A stretch of 64,000 nucleotides of DNA, taken from Rhizobium bangladeshense. Its GTDB lineage: Bacteria > Pseudomonadota > Alphaproteobacteria > Rhizobiales > Rhizobiaceae. A program made the translations under genes and the position numbers. Every line of letters starts with the position of its first letter. Positions within the stretch are counted from its first letter, which is position 1. This document shows positions 43,445 through 52,009 of the stretch, piece after piece. Location of the stretch: the NCBI RefSeq assembly GCF_001662075.1, contig NZ_LYPL01000013.1:124001-188000 (forward strand), in the 5' to 3' direction. A model generated the notes under the pieces. It saw nothing but the letters and a program-made list of their open reading frames with translations, did no database searches and was not told where the DNA came from.

Positions 43445-44311
43445 ATGCCGAATTTCGCAATCATCGGAGCGGGCGCAATGGGAAGTGCTGTCGCCAGACG
43501 GCTGATCGACCATGGCGCCACGGTGCTGACCCATCTCGACGGTAGAAGCGATCAGACGATTGCGCGCGCCAAGTCAGCCGGCATGGTGCCTGTCGAACAC
43601 TGGGCGCTGGGGCAGGCCGAGCTGATCCTGTCGATCGTTCCGCCGGCCGAAGCGATCGGTGTCGCCGAATTGGTCGCGGAGATATCGTCGGGGATGCCGG
43701 CGCCGCCGCCCTTTATCGACCTCAATGCGATCGCGCCGAAAACCATGCAGGCGCTGGCGGCGCGGTTCGATGGCAGCCGGGTTGACGTTCTCGACGGCGC
43801 CATCATCGGCGGGCCGCCGGTTCCCGGCAAATCGGGGCCGGCCATCTATATCAGCGGCGATAGCGCGGAGCGAAGCAGGCCGCTTGAGAATTACGGCTTG
43901 AATATCCGCAGGCTCGACGGCCCGCTCGGCGCGGCTTCGGCGCTGAAGATGTGTTATGCCGGCATCAACAAGGGCTTTATTGGCCTCGGCGCCGCAATGC
44001 TGCTGGCCGCATCCCGCTCTGGCGCTGCCGAAAGCCTGAAGGCCGAACTCGCCGAAAGCCTTCCCGACGTCGACCGCAAACTGTCGAAATCCATTCCCGA
44101 CATGTATCTGAAAGCCTATCGTTGGGTCGCCGAAATGCAGGAGATCGCCGACTTCCTGGGAAAGGACGATCCGGCAGCGGAGATTTTTCGCGGCATGGCT
44201 GATGTTTTCTCCAGGCTGGCCGACGACGTCAAGGGCAGCCGCGTGCTGGTCAGGCAGTTGGACGAGATCCTTGGCTCCCCGGAAACCGCCGGTGCGATGG
44301 TCATGCCATAG
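43445..44311 (+). CDS. NAD(P)-binding oxidoreductase with C-terminal DUF1932-like domain
   Basis: A 288-aa protein of the 6-phosphogluconate/3-hydroxyisobutyrate dehydrogenase superfamily. The Rossmann motif is FAIIGAGAMGSAVARRL. A central motif, DVLDGAIIGGPPVPGKSGPAIYISGD, and the helical C-terminal half (AASALKMCYAGINKGFIGLGAAMLLAA, with the conserved lysine) match the DUF1932 group found in beta-hydroxyacid dehydrogenases and phosphogluconate-like enzymes. It stands alone. The substrate is unknown; small 3-hydroxy acids are typical of the superfamily. Confidence 0.88.
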   Translation: MPNFAIIGAGAMGSAVARRLIDHGATVLTHLDGRSDQTIARAKSAGMVPVEHWALGQAELILSIVPPAEAIGVAELVAEISSGMPAPPPFIDLNAIAPKTMQALAARFDGSRVDVLDGAIIGGPPVPGKSGPAIYISGDSAERSRPLENYGLNIRRLDGPLGAASALKMCYAGINKGFIGLGAAMLLAASRSGAAESLKAELAESLPDVDRKLSKSIPDMYLKAYRWVAEMQEIADFLGKDDPAAEIFRGMADVFSRLADDVKGSRVLVRQLDEILGSPETAGAMVMP

Positions 44312-44323
44312 CTTTTCGTCGCG

Positions 44324-44352
44324 GCCGGCGCCCCACATCGGGGGACGCCGGC
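44324..44352. terminator. GC-rich hairpin between convergent genes
   Basis: GCCGGCG-CCCC and GGGG-A-CGCCGGC form an 11-bp stem with one bulged A and loop ACATCG, in the 70-bp gap between convergent genes. There is no U-tract, so it probably acts bidirectionally and imperfectly or aids 3' end stability. Confidence 0.55.
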
Positions 44353-44381
44353 AGCTGGCGTACGGCCGGTCCAAGTCGCGC

Positions 44382-45206
44382 CTAAATCCTTGCGAAATCC
44401 TCGACCTGTGCCCGGATCGCAACTTCGGTCGGCAACCGCTCCATCGAACTTGCGCCGTAGAAGCCGTTGCATCCCTTGCAGCGGGCGAGCACGTATGCGG
44501 CATCCGCCGGCATGGCGATCGGACCGCCGTGGCAGAGCACGATGACGTCGTCGCGCACGGATTTGGCGGCATCCGTCCAGGCGTTGATCTTCTCCACGCA
44601 TCCGTCGAGCGTCAGCGCCGTTTCGGCGCCGATCGCGCCGCCGGTGGTCAGGCCGAGATGGCAGACGACGATATCGGCGCCGGCCCTGGTCATGGCCATG
44701 GCGTCCTCGGCACTGAAGACATAGGGCGTCGTCAGCATGTCCTTGGCGTGTGCGCGGGCGATGATATCGATCTCGAGATCGAAGCCCATGCCGGTTTCTT
44801 CGAGATTGGCGCGGAAGGTGCCGTCGATCAGCCCTACGGTGGGAAAGTTCTGGATGCCGGCAAAGCCCATTGCCTTCAGTTCGTCGAGGAAGTGATCAGG
44901 CAGCATGAAGGGATCGGTGCCGTTGACTCCGGCAAGCACCGGTGTGTGGCGCACGACCGGCAGGACCTCGCGGCCCATCTCCTTGACGATCTCATTGGCA
45001 TTGCCATAGGCGAGCAGGCCGGCCAGCGAGCCGCGCCCGGCCATGCGGTAACGCCCGGAATTATAGATCACGATCAGGTCGATGCCGCCGGCTTCCTCGC
45101 TCTTGGCGGAGAGGCCGGTGCCGGCGCCGCCGCCGACGATCGGCCGGCCCTCGGCGATCTTGCGGCGAAGCCTGTTCAGAATGTCGTTTCTGTCGATACG
45201 GGTCAA
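44382..45206 (-). CDS. PEP-hydrolase-like TIM-barrel protein (Tm-1 partner domain)
   Basis: A 274-aa protein of the phosphoenolpyruvate hydrolase-like/TIM-barrel signal-transduction family. It uses a TTG start at 45206 that overlaps the stop of the Tm-1-like gene, with GGAGGG just upstream. Visible motifs are GRPIVGGGAGTGLSAKSEEAGGIDLIVIYNSGRYRMAGRGSLAGLLAYGNAN, typical of the family, and VLCHGGPIAMPADAAYVL. In plants homologous domains are fused to Tm-1-type domains. Here the two are separate, translationally coupled genes. The enzymatic reaction is not established. Confidence 0.88.
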   Translation of the reverse strand: MTRIDRNDILNRLRRKIAEGRPIVGGGAGTGLSAKSEEAGGIDLIVIYNSGRYRMAGRGSLAGLLAYGNANEIVKEMGREVLPVVRHTPVLAGVNGTDPFMLPDHFLDELKAMGFAGIQNFPTVGLIDGTFRANLEETGMGFDLEIDIIARAHAKDMLTTPYVFSAEDAMAMTRAGADIVVCHLGLTTGGAIGAETALTLDGCVEKINAWTDAAKSVRDDVIVLCHGGPIAMPADAAYVLARCKGCNGFYGASSMERLPTEVAIRAQVEDFARI

Positions 45207-46414
45207 AATTCCCTCCTTGAGGCATGGATGTCATGGAAGTTGGCAACGAGTGCCGCGGCGAATTCCGGGCTGTTGATATGGGCGTCTATCTCGACAAGGC
45301 GCCTGTTTTCCGCATCGCGCCAGCCGTCGCGGATGGCGGCAAACAGCGCCGCGTCTGCTTGGGCGTCGTGGAACGGCTGACCGGCGGCGTCGATGGCCGA
45401 AACGCCCTGGAGCGGCAGCAGGAAACGGACCGGACCCTGCATCCGGTTCAGCCGCTCGACGATGAAGGCGCCGATCCTGCCGTTTTCCTCCGGCGTGGTG
45501 CGCATCAGCGTCACCTGGGCATTGTGGACATGTAGCCTGCGGTCGCGGAAAGGCGCCGGCACGGTTTCCCGCGCGCCGAAATTCACCATATCGACGGCGC
45601 CGACCGAGCCGACATAGGGCAGGCCGGTGCGGATGATCGCGCCGAAGCGATCCATGGTCGCCGGAAAGACGCCGCCGACGAGGAGATCGGGAACCTCGGT
45701 CGTCGTCACGTCGATCACGCCCTGCAGCAGGCCGGAATCGGCAAGTTTCTCCATCGACTGGCCGCCGACGCCGGTCGCATGGAAGACGTAGATTTCATGC
45801 GTCTTGCCGAGCATCTCACGGATCTGCGTGACGCAAGGCGTGGTGACGCCGAACATGGTCATGCCGATACCCGGCCGATCATCGCTCGAGGTGGGAATGG
45901 CGTTGCCGGCCATGCCGGCCGCCGCGTTCGCCGCATTGCCGATCACCTTGCGCGAGATCGCATTGAGGCCCGCGACGTCGACGACCGAATACATCATGGT
46001 CAGATCGTTCGGCCCGACATAGGGCGCGACGTTGCCCGAGGCGACCGTCGAGACCATCAGTTTCGGCAGGCCGATGGGAAGTGCGCGCATCGCTTCCGTG
46101 ACGAGCGCGGTATTGCCGGTACCGCCGAGACCGAGAACGGCACCGATGTCGCTGCGTGATGTCAGGAATGCCGTCAGCGCCCTGGCCATGGCCGAAACCG
46201 CCGTTCCCCGATCGGCCTGCCCCAGCACGGCCGCCGCGCCCTCGGGATGAAATTCGGCCACTTCCCGCGCCCGGATATCGGCGCCGGCGCTATCCCCGAG
46301 CGTTCCGACATCGACCAGGATGGCATCGGCGCCGGCCAACAGAACCACCTCCCTGGCGTAATTCAGTTCCGCGCTCTTGGTGTCACAGGTGCCGACGATA
46401 TAGACCGTTCCCAT
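45203..46414 (-). CDS. Tm-1-like ATP-binding domain protein (UPF0261)
   Basis: A 403-aa UPF0261-family protein; ATG at 46414 preceded by AAGAGGAGG. It starts MGTVYIVGTCDTKSAELNYAREVV and has the conserved GLGGTGNTALVTEAMRALPIGLPKLMVSTVASGN and FHATGVGGQSMEKLADSG segments, which resemble the plant Tm-1 N-terminal ATP-binding region. The frame continues upstream into the AT-rich promoter region and that part is not coding. It forms a coupled pair with the following TIM-barrel gene and is divergent from a GntR regulator. Biochemical function is unproven in bacteria. Confidence 0.9.
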   Translation of the reverse strand: MGTVYIVGTCDTKSAELNYAREVVLLAGADAILVDVGTLGDSAGADIRAREVAEFHPEGAAAVLGQADRGTAVSAMARALTAFLTSRSDIGAVLGLGGTGNTALVTEAMRALPIGLPKLMVSTVASGNVAPYVGPNDLTMMYSVVDVAGLNAISRKVIGNAANAAAGMAGNAIPTSSDDRPGIGMTMFGVTTPCVTQIREMLGKTHEIYVFHATGVGGQSMEKLADSGLLQGVIDVTTTEVPDLLVGGVFPATMDRFGAIIRTGLPYVGSVGAVDMVNFGARETVPAPFRDRRLHVHNAQVTLMRTTPEENGRIGAFIVERLNRMQGPVRFLLPLQGVSAIDAAGQPFHDAQADAALFAAIRDGWRDAENRRLVEIDAHINSPEFAAALVANFHDIHASRREF

Positions 46415-46479
46415 TGTTTTTCCTCCTCTTTTCAAACTTCTCTGTGAGCTTTCGATAAAATTCCTGTTTTTGTATTTTT

Positions 46480-46509
46480 CATATTGTATATTATTTCGCA
46501 TATTGCATA
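46480..46509. promoter_or_regulatory. Tandem operator-like repeats between GntR and Tm-1-like genes
   Basis: CATATTGTATA (46480-46490) and CATATTGCATA (46499-46509) are direct repeats 19 bp apart in an AT-rich divergent spacer, unlike the GC-rich surroundings. Each resembles half to most of an ATTGTATACAAT-type site bound by FCD-class GntR regulators. The neighbouring GntR protein is the likely ligand. Confidence 0.5.
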
Positions 46510-46534
46510 CTTAAATTATCAACGCCAGACGGAA

Positions 46535-47197
46535 ATGGAAACCATGAACGCACCGCGCCACCTCACCCTTCGCGAGCGGATCTACGAGGAAATCGTTCGC
46601 CTGATCGTCTCGGGCGAGCTGCCGAGCGGCGTCTCAATCGACGAAAAAGAACTGACGGAACGGCTGCAGGTCAGTCGCACGCCATTCCGGGAGGCGATCG
46701 GCACGCTCGCCAAGGAAGGGCTGATCGAGATCAAGCCCTATCGCGGTTTTTTCGTGCGCAGCTTCACGCCGAAAGAGATCGACGACCTCTATAATTTGCG
46801 CAAGACGCTCGAATGCTTTGCCGTCGAGCTCGCCGTTCCGGAGATGAGCGACCGGCATATCGCAAACTTCGAGCGTATCCTGGATGAAGCAGTGGCCGCA
46901 TTGCGCCGCGGCGACATGGAAACCTACGGCATTCGCGACAAGGAATTCCACGAGACCATTGCCGAGCTTTCGGGGAGCGCGCCGCTGATCGAAACGCTGG
47001 CGCGGCTCGCACTGCAGATTCAGATCTGCCGCTCGATCGCCAATGAGAGCCGCGATCTGGCCGAAAGGGCGGCCGAGGAGCGCGATCAGATCCTGCAGGC
47101 TTTCAGGGCGCGCGACATTGCCCGCGCCAAAGCGCTGATGCACGCGCATATCAGCGATGTCCAGCAGGCCGTCATGGCGCGCTTTCAGAAGGGTTAG
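46535..47197 (+). CDS. GntR-family regulator with FCD ligand-binding domain
   Basis: A 220-aa FadR-subfamily regulator; ATG 46535 is used, and ATG 46544 is equally possible. The winged HTH (LTLRERIYEEIVRLIVSGELPSGVSIDEKELTERLQVSRTPFREAIGTLAKEGLIEIKPYRGFFVRSF) is followed by an all-helical FCD domain (residues about 85-215) with the metal-binding D/H pattern (ILDEAV, DKEFHETI, AHISDV). It probably controls the Tm-1-like pair and perhaps the sugar importer 80 bp downstream, in response to an organic acid or sugar acid. Confidence 0.92.
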   Translation: METMNAPRHLTLRERIYEEIVRLIVSGELPSGVSIDEKELTERLQVSRTPFREAIGTLAKEGLIEIKPYRGFFVRSFTPKEIDDLYNLRKTLECFAVELAVPEMSDRHIANFERILDEAVAALRRGDMETYGIRDKEFHETIAELSGSAPLIETLARLALQIQICRSIANESRDLAERAAEERDQILQAFRARDIARAKALMHAHISDVQQAVMARFQKG

Positions 47198-47276
47198 CCG
47201 AAGGACATGAAGGAGAGGGAGGTCTCCTTCAGCAACCGAAAAACATGGGCCGAGGAGCGGTCCGGAGGAGGGAACA

Positions 47277-48533
47277 ATGCTGAAATTTCTTGCCCGCAGC
47301 ACCGCACTTGCGGCGATGATCGCCGCAAGCTCGCTGGCGGCACATGCCGAAGCCCTGAAGATGTGGGGGCCCGAGCAGATCACCGAGCCGCTGGTCGCGC
47401 AGCTCTGGAACGGCATCAAGGCCGATTTCGAAAAAGCCAATCCCGGTGTGACCGTCGAATTCATGCCGCCGACCGGCACGATCAGCAACGGCGCGGTGCA
47501 GGCGGCGATCCAGTCGGATGCCGGACCGGACGTGATCCTCACCAACTCCGGCATCGGCCGCATCAGCGTCGTCAAGAACGCCAAGCAGGTGATGCCGCTC
47601 ACCGAGCAATATGAAAAGCGCGGCTGGAAAGACAAGATCTATCCCTGGCTCTACACCGAGCTGAAGGGCCAGTTCGCCGGCGAGATCTATGAGGTTCCCG
47701 ATGGGCTCGATGCGCTGGGCATCTGGTACCACAAGGACATTTTCGCGCAGGCCGGCTGGAAGATCCCAGCCACCTGGAGCGAATTCGAAGCGCTGATGAA
47801 ATCGATCGAGGAGACCGGCTTGCAGCCGATCGCCATCGGCCCGCGCACGACGGGCAGCGCCGGTCATCTCTTCGGCAGCCTGCTGCAGTCGGCGAGCGGT
47901 AAGGAGGTGATCGGCAAGGCGCTGCGTCGCGAAATTGCCTGGGACGATCCCTCGGTCGCCGCCGGCGCCATCCGGCTGCAGAAGCTGGTCGAGGCAGGCG
48001 ACATCAAGAAGGAAATGGCCGGCCTCGATCTCGACGGCGCCTCGCGGCTCTGGTTCAACAAGCGCGCCGCCATGTTCGTTGCCGGCCCCTGGTTCACCGC
48101 CAATGCCCGCAAGGCCGGTTATGACCTCAAGAATGCCGGTTATGCGCCGATGCCCTCCGACATCAAGGGCGCGGCCATGCCGACCGGCGGCGTCGGCTGG
48201 AGCTGGCTGGTGCCTGTCAACTCCAAGCAACCGGAACTCGCGATGAAATGGATCGACTTCATGCTGTCGGATGCCGTGATGAAGAAGCGTGCGCAGGATC
48301 CGGCAAGCACGATGATTTATCCGCGCGAAATCCCGGGCCTCGAACCGCCGACCCCTGTCCTGAAGGAGATCTTCGCGGCCGCGGCCGGAGGCGTCGGCTA
48401 TAATCCGAGCGTCTATCTGCCCGGGCCGGTGCTCGACACCTATTTCCAGGTCATCCAGGGCCTGATCTCCGGCCAGATCGGCGGTGAAGACGGCATGAAG
48501 CAGATCCAGGCGAAGATGGCAGAGGCGAAATAG
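47277..48533 (+). CDS. ABC transporter substrate-binding protein (family 1), cluster E
   Basis: A 418-aa periplasmic protein; ATG at 47277 with GGAGGAGGGAACA upstream. The signal peptide covers residues 1-24 (FLARSTALAAMIAASSLAAHA) and the mature part begins EALKMWGPEQITEPL. It carries family 1 features (IYEVPDGLDALGIWYHKDIFAQAGWKIPATWSEF). It starts an operon of five genes that includes two permeases, an oxidoreductase and a cupin but no ATPase gene. The GntR gene lies 79 bp upstream on the same strand. Confidence 0.93.
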   Translation: MLKFLARSTALAAMIAASSLAAHAEALKMWGPEQITEPLVAQLWNGIKADFEKANPGVTVEFMPPTGTISNGAVQAAIQSDAGPDVILTNSGIGRISVVKNAKQVMPLTEQYEKRGWKDKIYPWLYTELKGQFAGEIYEVPDGLDALGIWYHKDIFAQAGWKIPATWSEFEALMKSIEETGLQPIAIGPRTTGSAGHLFGSLLQSASGKEVIGKALRREIAWDDPSVAAGAIRLQKLVEAGDIKKEMAGLDLDGASRLWFNKRAAMFVAGPWFTANARKAGYDLKNAGYAPMPSDIKGAAMPTGGVGWSWLVPVNSKQPELAMKWIDFMLSDAVMKKRAQDPASTMIYPREIPGLEPPTPVLKEIFAAAAGGVGYNPSVYLPGPVLDTYFQVIQGLISGQIGGEDGMKQIQAKMAEAK

Positions 48534-49528
48534 TGGCCATCCCCGAAACATCAGGCAGCAAGGTCGTGGCTTCTCTCAGCACTACCCCTGCCGCGGCAGG
48601 ACATACGGGCGGAACATTCGCCCATATGTCCAAACCCCGGGCGGCCGGGTCCGGCTCAGCCGATCGGGATGCCGGCACCGCATTCTGGCTGATGGCGCCG
48701 GCGCTCGCGCTTTACGCCGTCTTCACCCTGCTGCCGATCGCCGCGACTTTCTGGCTGAGTTTCAACAGCTCGGCCGGTTTCAACACCTCCGCGAGCTTCG
48801 TCGGCTTCGGCAATTATGCGAAGGCGGCGCATGATCCGATCGTCTGGAAGAGCCTCGTCCATACCTTCGTCTGGCTCGCCTACCATGTGGTGATGGCAGG
48901 CGGGCTCGGCCTTCTGCTGGCCCTCGCCGTCAGCAGGCTGCGTTTCACCCAGGTCTTCTTCCGCACCGCCTTCTTCCTGCCGCATCTGGTGTCGCTGGCC
49001 GTCGTCGGCGTCATCTGGGCCAATATCTACGATCCCTTTTTCGGCCTCCTGAACACGGCCCTGACGCGGATCGGGCTTGGTGCCTTCACGCAAGGCTGGC
49101 TTTCCGATCCGGCCCTGGTGCTGTTTTCCGTCAATGTCGCGAGCTCGTGGCAGGGCTTCGGCCTCTACATGCTGCTCTTCATCGCCGGCCTGCAGAATAT
49201 CGACCGCTCGCTCTACGACGCGGCTGAGGTGGACGGCGCCAACGCCTTCCAGCAGTTGATCCATGTGACGCTGCCGGGGCTTCGCGAGGTGATGACCTTC
49301 GTCGTCTCTCTGGCGATGATCAACGGCCTGAAGGGCTTCGCCACGGTCTTCGTCATGACCAATGGCGGCCCCTTCTACCAGAGCGAACTGATCACCACCT
49401 ATATTTACCGGCTCGCCTTCCAATCCCAGGATCACGGACTGGCAGCGGTCCTCTGCATCCTGCTCAGCCTCCTGGCCATTGCCATCACCATCGTCTTCAA
49501 CCGCTGGCGCGCGAGGCAGTCCCAATGA
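48533..49528 (+). CDS. ABC transporter permease (MalF-type), cluster E
   Basis: A 331-aa permease with a GTG start at 48533 overlapping the previous stop; AGAGGCGA precedes it. Residues 1-45 are a polar Ala/Gly/Ser-rich extension before TM1 (FWLMAPALALYAVFTLLPI), so an internal start such as ATG 48626 cannot be excluded. The EAA loop is LYDAAEVDGANAFQQLIHVTLPGLREV. About six TM helices in the standard CUT1 arrangement. Confidence 0.9.
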   Translation: MAIPETSGSKVVASLSTTPAAAGHTGGTFAHMSKPRAAGSGSADRDAGTAFWLMAPALALYAVFTLLPIAATFWLSFNSSAGFNTSASFVGFGNYAKAAHDPIVWKSLVHTFVWLAYHVVMAGGLGLLLALAVSRLRFTQVFFRTAFFLPHLVSLAVVGVIWANIYDPFFGLLNTALTRIGLGAFTQGWLSDPALVLFSVNVASSWQGFGLYMLLFIAGLQNIDRSLYDAAEVDGANAFQQLIHVTLPGLREVMTFVVSLAMINGLKGFATVFVMTNGGPFYQSELITTYIYRLAFQSQDHGLAAVLCILLSLLAIAITIVFNRWRARQSQ

Positions 49529-50352
49529 GTGTGCGCAATCGCGAATGGCCGGTGGCGCTGGCGCTGACCCCAGTTCTAATCCTGATCCTCGCCCCCTTCA
49601 TCTGGCTGCTGGTCTCGAGTTTCAAGACCGAGGCCGAAATCGGCCGGGCCGATCCCTTCACCTGGCCCGCCGACCTGATGTGGCGGAATTATCTGGATGC
49701 CTGGCAGATCGGCGGATTCGGCGATCTCGTCGGCAACAGCCTCATCAATCTCGTCGGCGTCGTCATCCTGTCGCTGCTGACATGCGCGCCTGCCGGCTAC
49801 GCACTCGCCAAGATCCGCTTTCCCGGCCGGGAATGGCTGTTCTACGCCTTCATCCTCGGCCTCACCGTGCCGGTCCAGGCGATCGTCATTCCGCTCTATC
49901 AGGTGCTCTTCGGGCTCAACCTTGTCAACACACTTGCTGGAATCGTGCTGGTGCAGGTGAGCAACGGCATTCCCTTCGGCCTATTCCTGATGCGGAGTTT
50001 CTTCATCGGCGTGCCGGATGACCTGATCGAGGCCGCCAAGATCGACGGCGCCTCGCATCTCCAGATCCTCACCAAGGTTTTCCTGCCGATCTCGACGCCG
50101 GCGGTGCAGGCGCTCGTCATCATCAGCGCGCTCTCCACCTGGAACGACTTCTTCCTGCCGCTGATCGTGCTGATCAGCCCCGAGGTCCAGACACTGCCGC
50201 TCGGGCTGGTCCGTTTCGCCAGCACCTACGCCTCCGACTACCGCCTGGTCTTTTCGGGCACCGTCATTTCGTTCCTGCCGATCATTCTTCTCTACATCCT
50301 GATGCAGCGCCGCTTCACCGAAGGGCTGACGCAGGGAGCAATCAAGGGCTGA
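49525..50352 (+). CDS. ABC transporter permease (MalG-type), cluster E
   Basis: A 275-aa permease; ATG overlaps the previous stop by 4 bp. TM1 is LALTPVLILILAPFIWLLVSSFKTE, and the EAA loop is DLIEAAKIDGASHLQILTKVFLPISTPAV. It completes the membrane part of the importer. The next gene is an oxidoreductase two bp downstream, where other clusters in this window have the ATPase. Confidence 0.93.
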   Translation: MSVRNREWPVALALTPVLILILAPFIWLLVSSFKTEAEIGRADPFTWPADLMWRNYLDAWQIGGFGDLVGNSLINLVGVVILSLLTCAPAGYALAKIRFPGREWLFYAFILGLTVPVQAIVIPLYQVLFGLNLVNTLAGIVLVQVSNGIPFGLFLMRSFFIGVPDDLIEAAKIDGASHLQILTKVFLPISTPAVQALVIISALSTWNDFFLPLIVLISPEVQTLPLGLVRFASTYASDYRLVFSGTVISFLPIILLYILMQRRFTEGLTQGAIKG

Positions 50353-50354
50353 CC

Positions 50355-51446
50355 ATGTCGCATCATGTCCAGCGGGAAATCCGCTACAATTTCGAATTCG
50401 ATCACCGCATCAAGGCCTGCTTCATCGGCGCCGGCGGCCATGCCTATCGCAACGTCTATCCGGCGCTGCGTTATGCGCCGGTCGAACTCGCCGGTATCTG
50501 CGATCTCGATCTCGGCCGCGCCGAGATATTCGCCAAGCTCTTCGGCGCCGGCAAAGCCTATACCGATCACCGCGAGATGCTGGAACTGGAAAAGCCGGAA
50601 CTGGTCTTTCTCGTCACCGCCTATCATCCCGATGGCCGGGTGCAGGCGACCGATCTGGCGCTCGACGCGCTTGCAGCAGGCGCCCATGTCTGGATGGAGA
50701 AACCGACGGCAGCAAGCATCGAGGACATCGAACGGCTGCACGCGGCAAGTGCGGCGGCCGGCCGTATGGTGATGACCGGACTCAAGAAGACCTTTTTCCC
50801 CACGATCGAGAAACTTAGGGATTTGATCGGTTCCCCCGGTTTCGGCAGGCTGACCTCGATCAACGTCCGTTATCCCCAGAGCCTGCCGAAGCCGGAAGAG
50901 CGCGCCGATCTCGTCAAGATGCAGAGCTTCCTCGACCACATCTATCATCCGGGGGCGATCCTCAATTTCCTCGGCGGGGAGATCGAGCGCGCGGGCTATG
51001 AATGGGAGCCGCTGACGGGCGCGAGCGTCACCAGCCTGCGCTTCCGCTCCGGCGCGATCGGCACGCTGCATCTTACCGCCGGCCAATCCGGCGGCAGCAT
51101 CTTCGAGCGGGTCGAGATCATCGGCGAGGGCGCCAACGCCATCGTCGAAAACGGCAGCCGGCTGACCTATTTCCGCAAGGCGGAGCTGCCGTCCTACGGC
51201 CGCGCCGCAAGCTTCATCCAGCCGGACGAGAATGCCGCGCTCCTCTACGAGCCCGAACATTCGCTCGGCCAGCTCTACAACAACAACCTCTTCTATCTCG
51301 GATATGTGCCCGAAATCCTGCACCTGACCGACGCGATCCTTGCGGGTACGCCGATCACGAGGGGCACGCTCGAAATCGCCCGCGAGATCATGAAGCTCTT
51401 CGAATTCTACAGACGCACGGATGCCGGCGTCACCACCAATCTCTGA
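50355..51446 (+). CDS. Gfo/Idh/MocA-family oxidoreductase, cluster E
   Basis: A 363-aa NAD(P)-dependent dehydrogenase. The Rossmann motif is ACFIGAGGHAYRNVYPAL and the catalytic EKP is in HVWMEKPTAAS; the C-terminal substrate domain includes DHIYHPGAILNFLGGEIERAGYEWEPL. It is in the importer operon and probably performs the first oxidation of the imported sugar or cyclitol. The start codon has only a weak ribosome site, consistent with coupling to the permease gene. Confidence 0.92.
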   Translation: MSHHVQREIRYNFEFDHRIKACFIGAGGHAYRNVYPALRYAPVELAGICDLDLGRAEIFAKLFGAGKAYTDHREMLELEKPELVFLVTAYHPDGRVQATDLALDALAAGAHVWMEKPTAASIEDIERLHAASAAAGRMVMTGLKKTFFPTIEKLRDLIGSPGFGRLTSINVRYPQSLPKPEERADLVKMQSFLDHIYHPGAILNFLGGEIERAGYEWEPLTGASVTSLRFRSGAIGTLHLTAGQSGGSIFERVEIIGEGANAIVENGSRLTYFRKAELPSYGRAASFIQPDENAALLYEPEHSLGQLYNNNLFYLGYVPEILHLTDAILAGTPITRGTLEIAREIMKLFEFYRRTDAGVTTNL

Positions 51447-51462
51447 TAGGGGAGGGACAGCC

Positions 51463-51843
51463 TTGACCGACAGCGAAGTCATTTTCCGGAAAGCCGGCGG
51501 CGAATTCATGCCGACCTCCTGGGGCGAGCTCAACTGGAAAATCACTGGCGACAGTACGCCCGGCGCCGAGATGACCTTCGGCACCTGCCGCATCAATCCC
51601 GGCGAGCGCAACCAGCTGCACTCACATCCCGACTGTGAGGAGATCCTCTATGTCGTTTCCGGCAGTTGCGAACATAAGCTCGGCGATGTCCTTTATCGGC
51701 TGAAAGCTGGCGACGCCATCCGCATCCCCCGCAATGTCCGTCATTGGGCGCGCGCCCTCGGAACCGAACCGCTCTTTGCCCTGATCATCTTCTCCTCCGG
51801 CACCAGGACGGCAGTCAATCATGAAGGCGAAGGCGCAGCCTGA
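51463..51843 (+). CDS. Cupin-domain protein, cluster E
   Basis: A 126-aa single cupin with a TTG start at 51463, chosen because a strong GGGGAGGG site lies 6 bp upstream and no ATG is better placed. Metal ligands are in LHSHPDCEEILYVVSGS (HxH and Glu) and the second motif NVRHWARAL (His). Small cupins in sugar operons are often isomerases, lyases or mutarotase-like helpers. It closes the operon. Confidence 0.88.
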   Translation: MTDSEVIFRKAGGEFMPTSWGELNWKITGDSTPGAEMTFGTCRINPGERNQLHSHPDCEEILYVVSGSCEHKLGDVLYRLKAGDAIRIPRNVRHWARALGTEPLFALIIFSSGTRTAVNHEGEGAA

Positions 51844-51866
51844 ACGCTGCGTCCGAGAGGGGTATC

Positions 51867-51899
51867 ATGAACTTTGCCAAGGCGCTGACGATTGCGTGA
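51867..51899 (+). other. Ten-codon reading frame with ribosome site, possible gene remnant
   Basis: After the cupin gene, GAGAGGGG sits 5 bp before an ATG that opens MNFAKALTIA and then stops. The peptide looks like the first part of a signal sequence. It may be the truncated start of a lost exported-protein gene or a leader peptide; neither can be shown from sequence alone. Confidence 0.25.
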
Positions 51900-52009
51900 A
51901 ACCGCGCCAACACCTGTGACAAGAGCTCTTCGCCTCTGCTATGTCAGGAAAAATGCGGCAACCCAACCTGCGCCGCACTCCGTCCGACCAATCCCAGGAG
52001 TTTTGAAAG

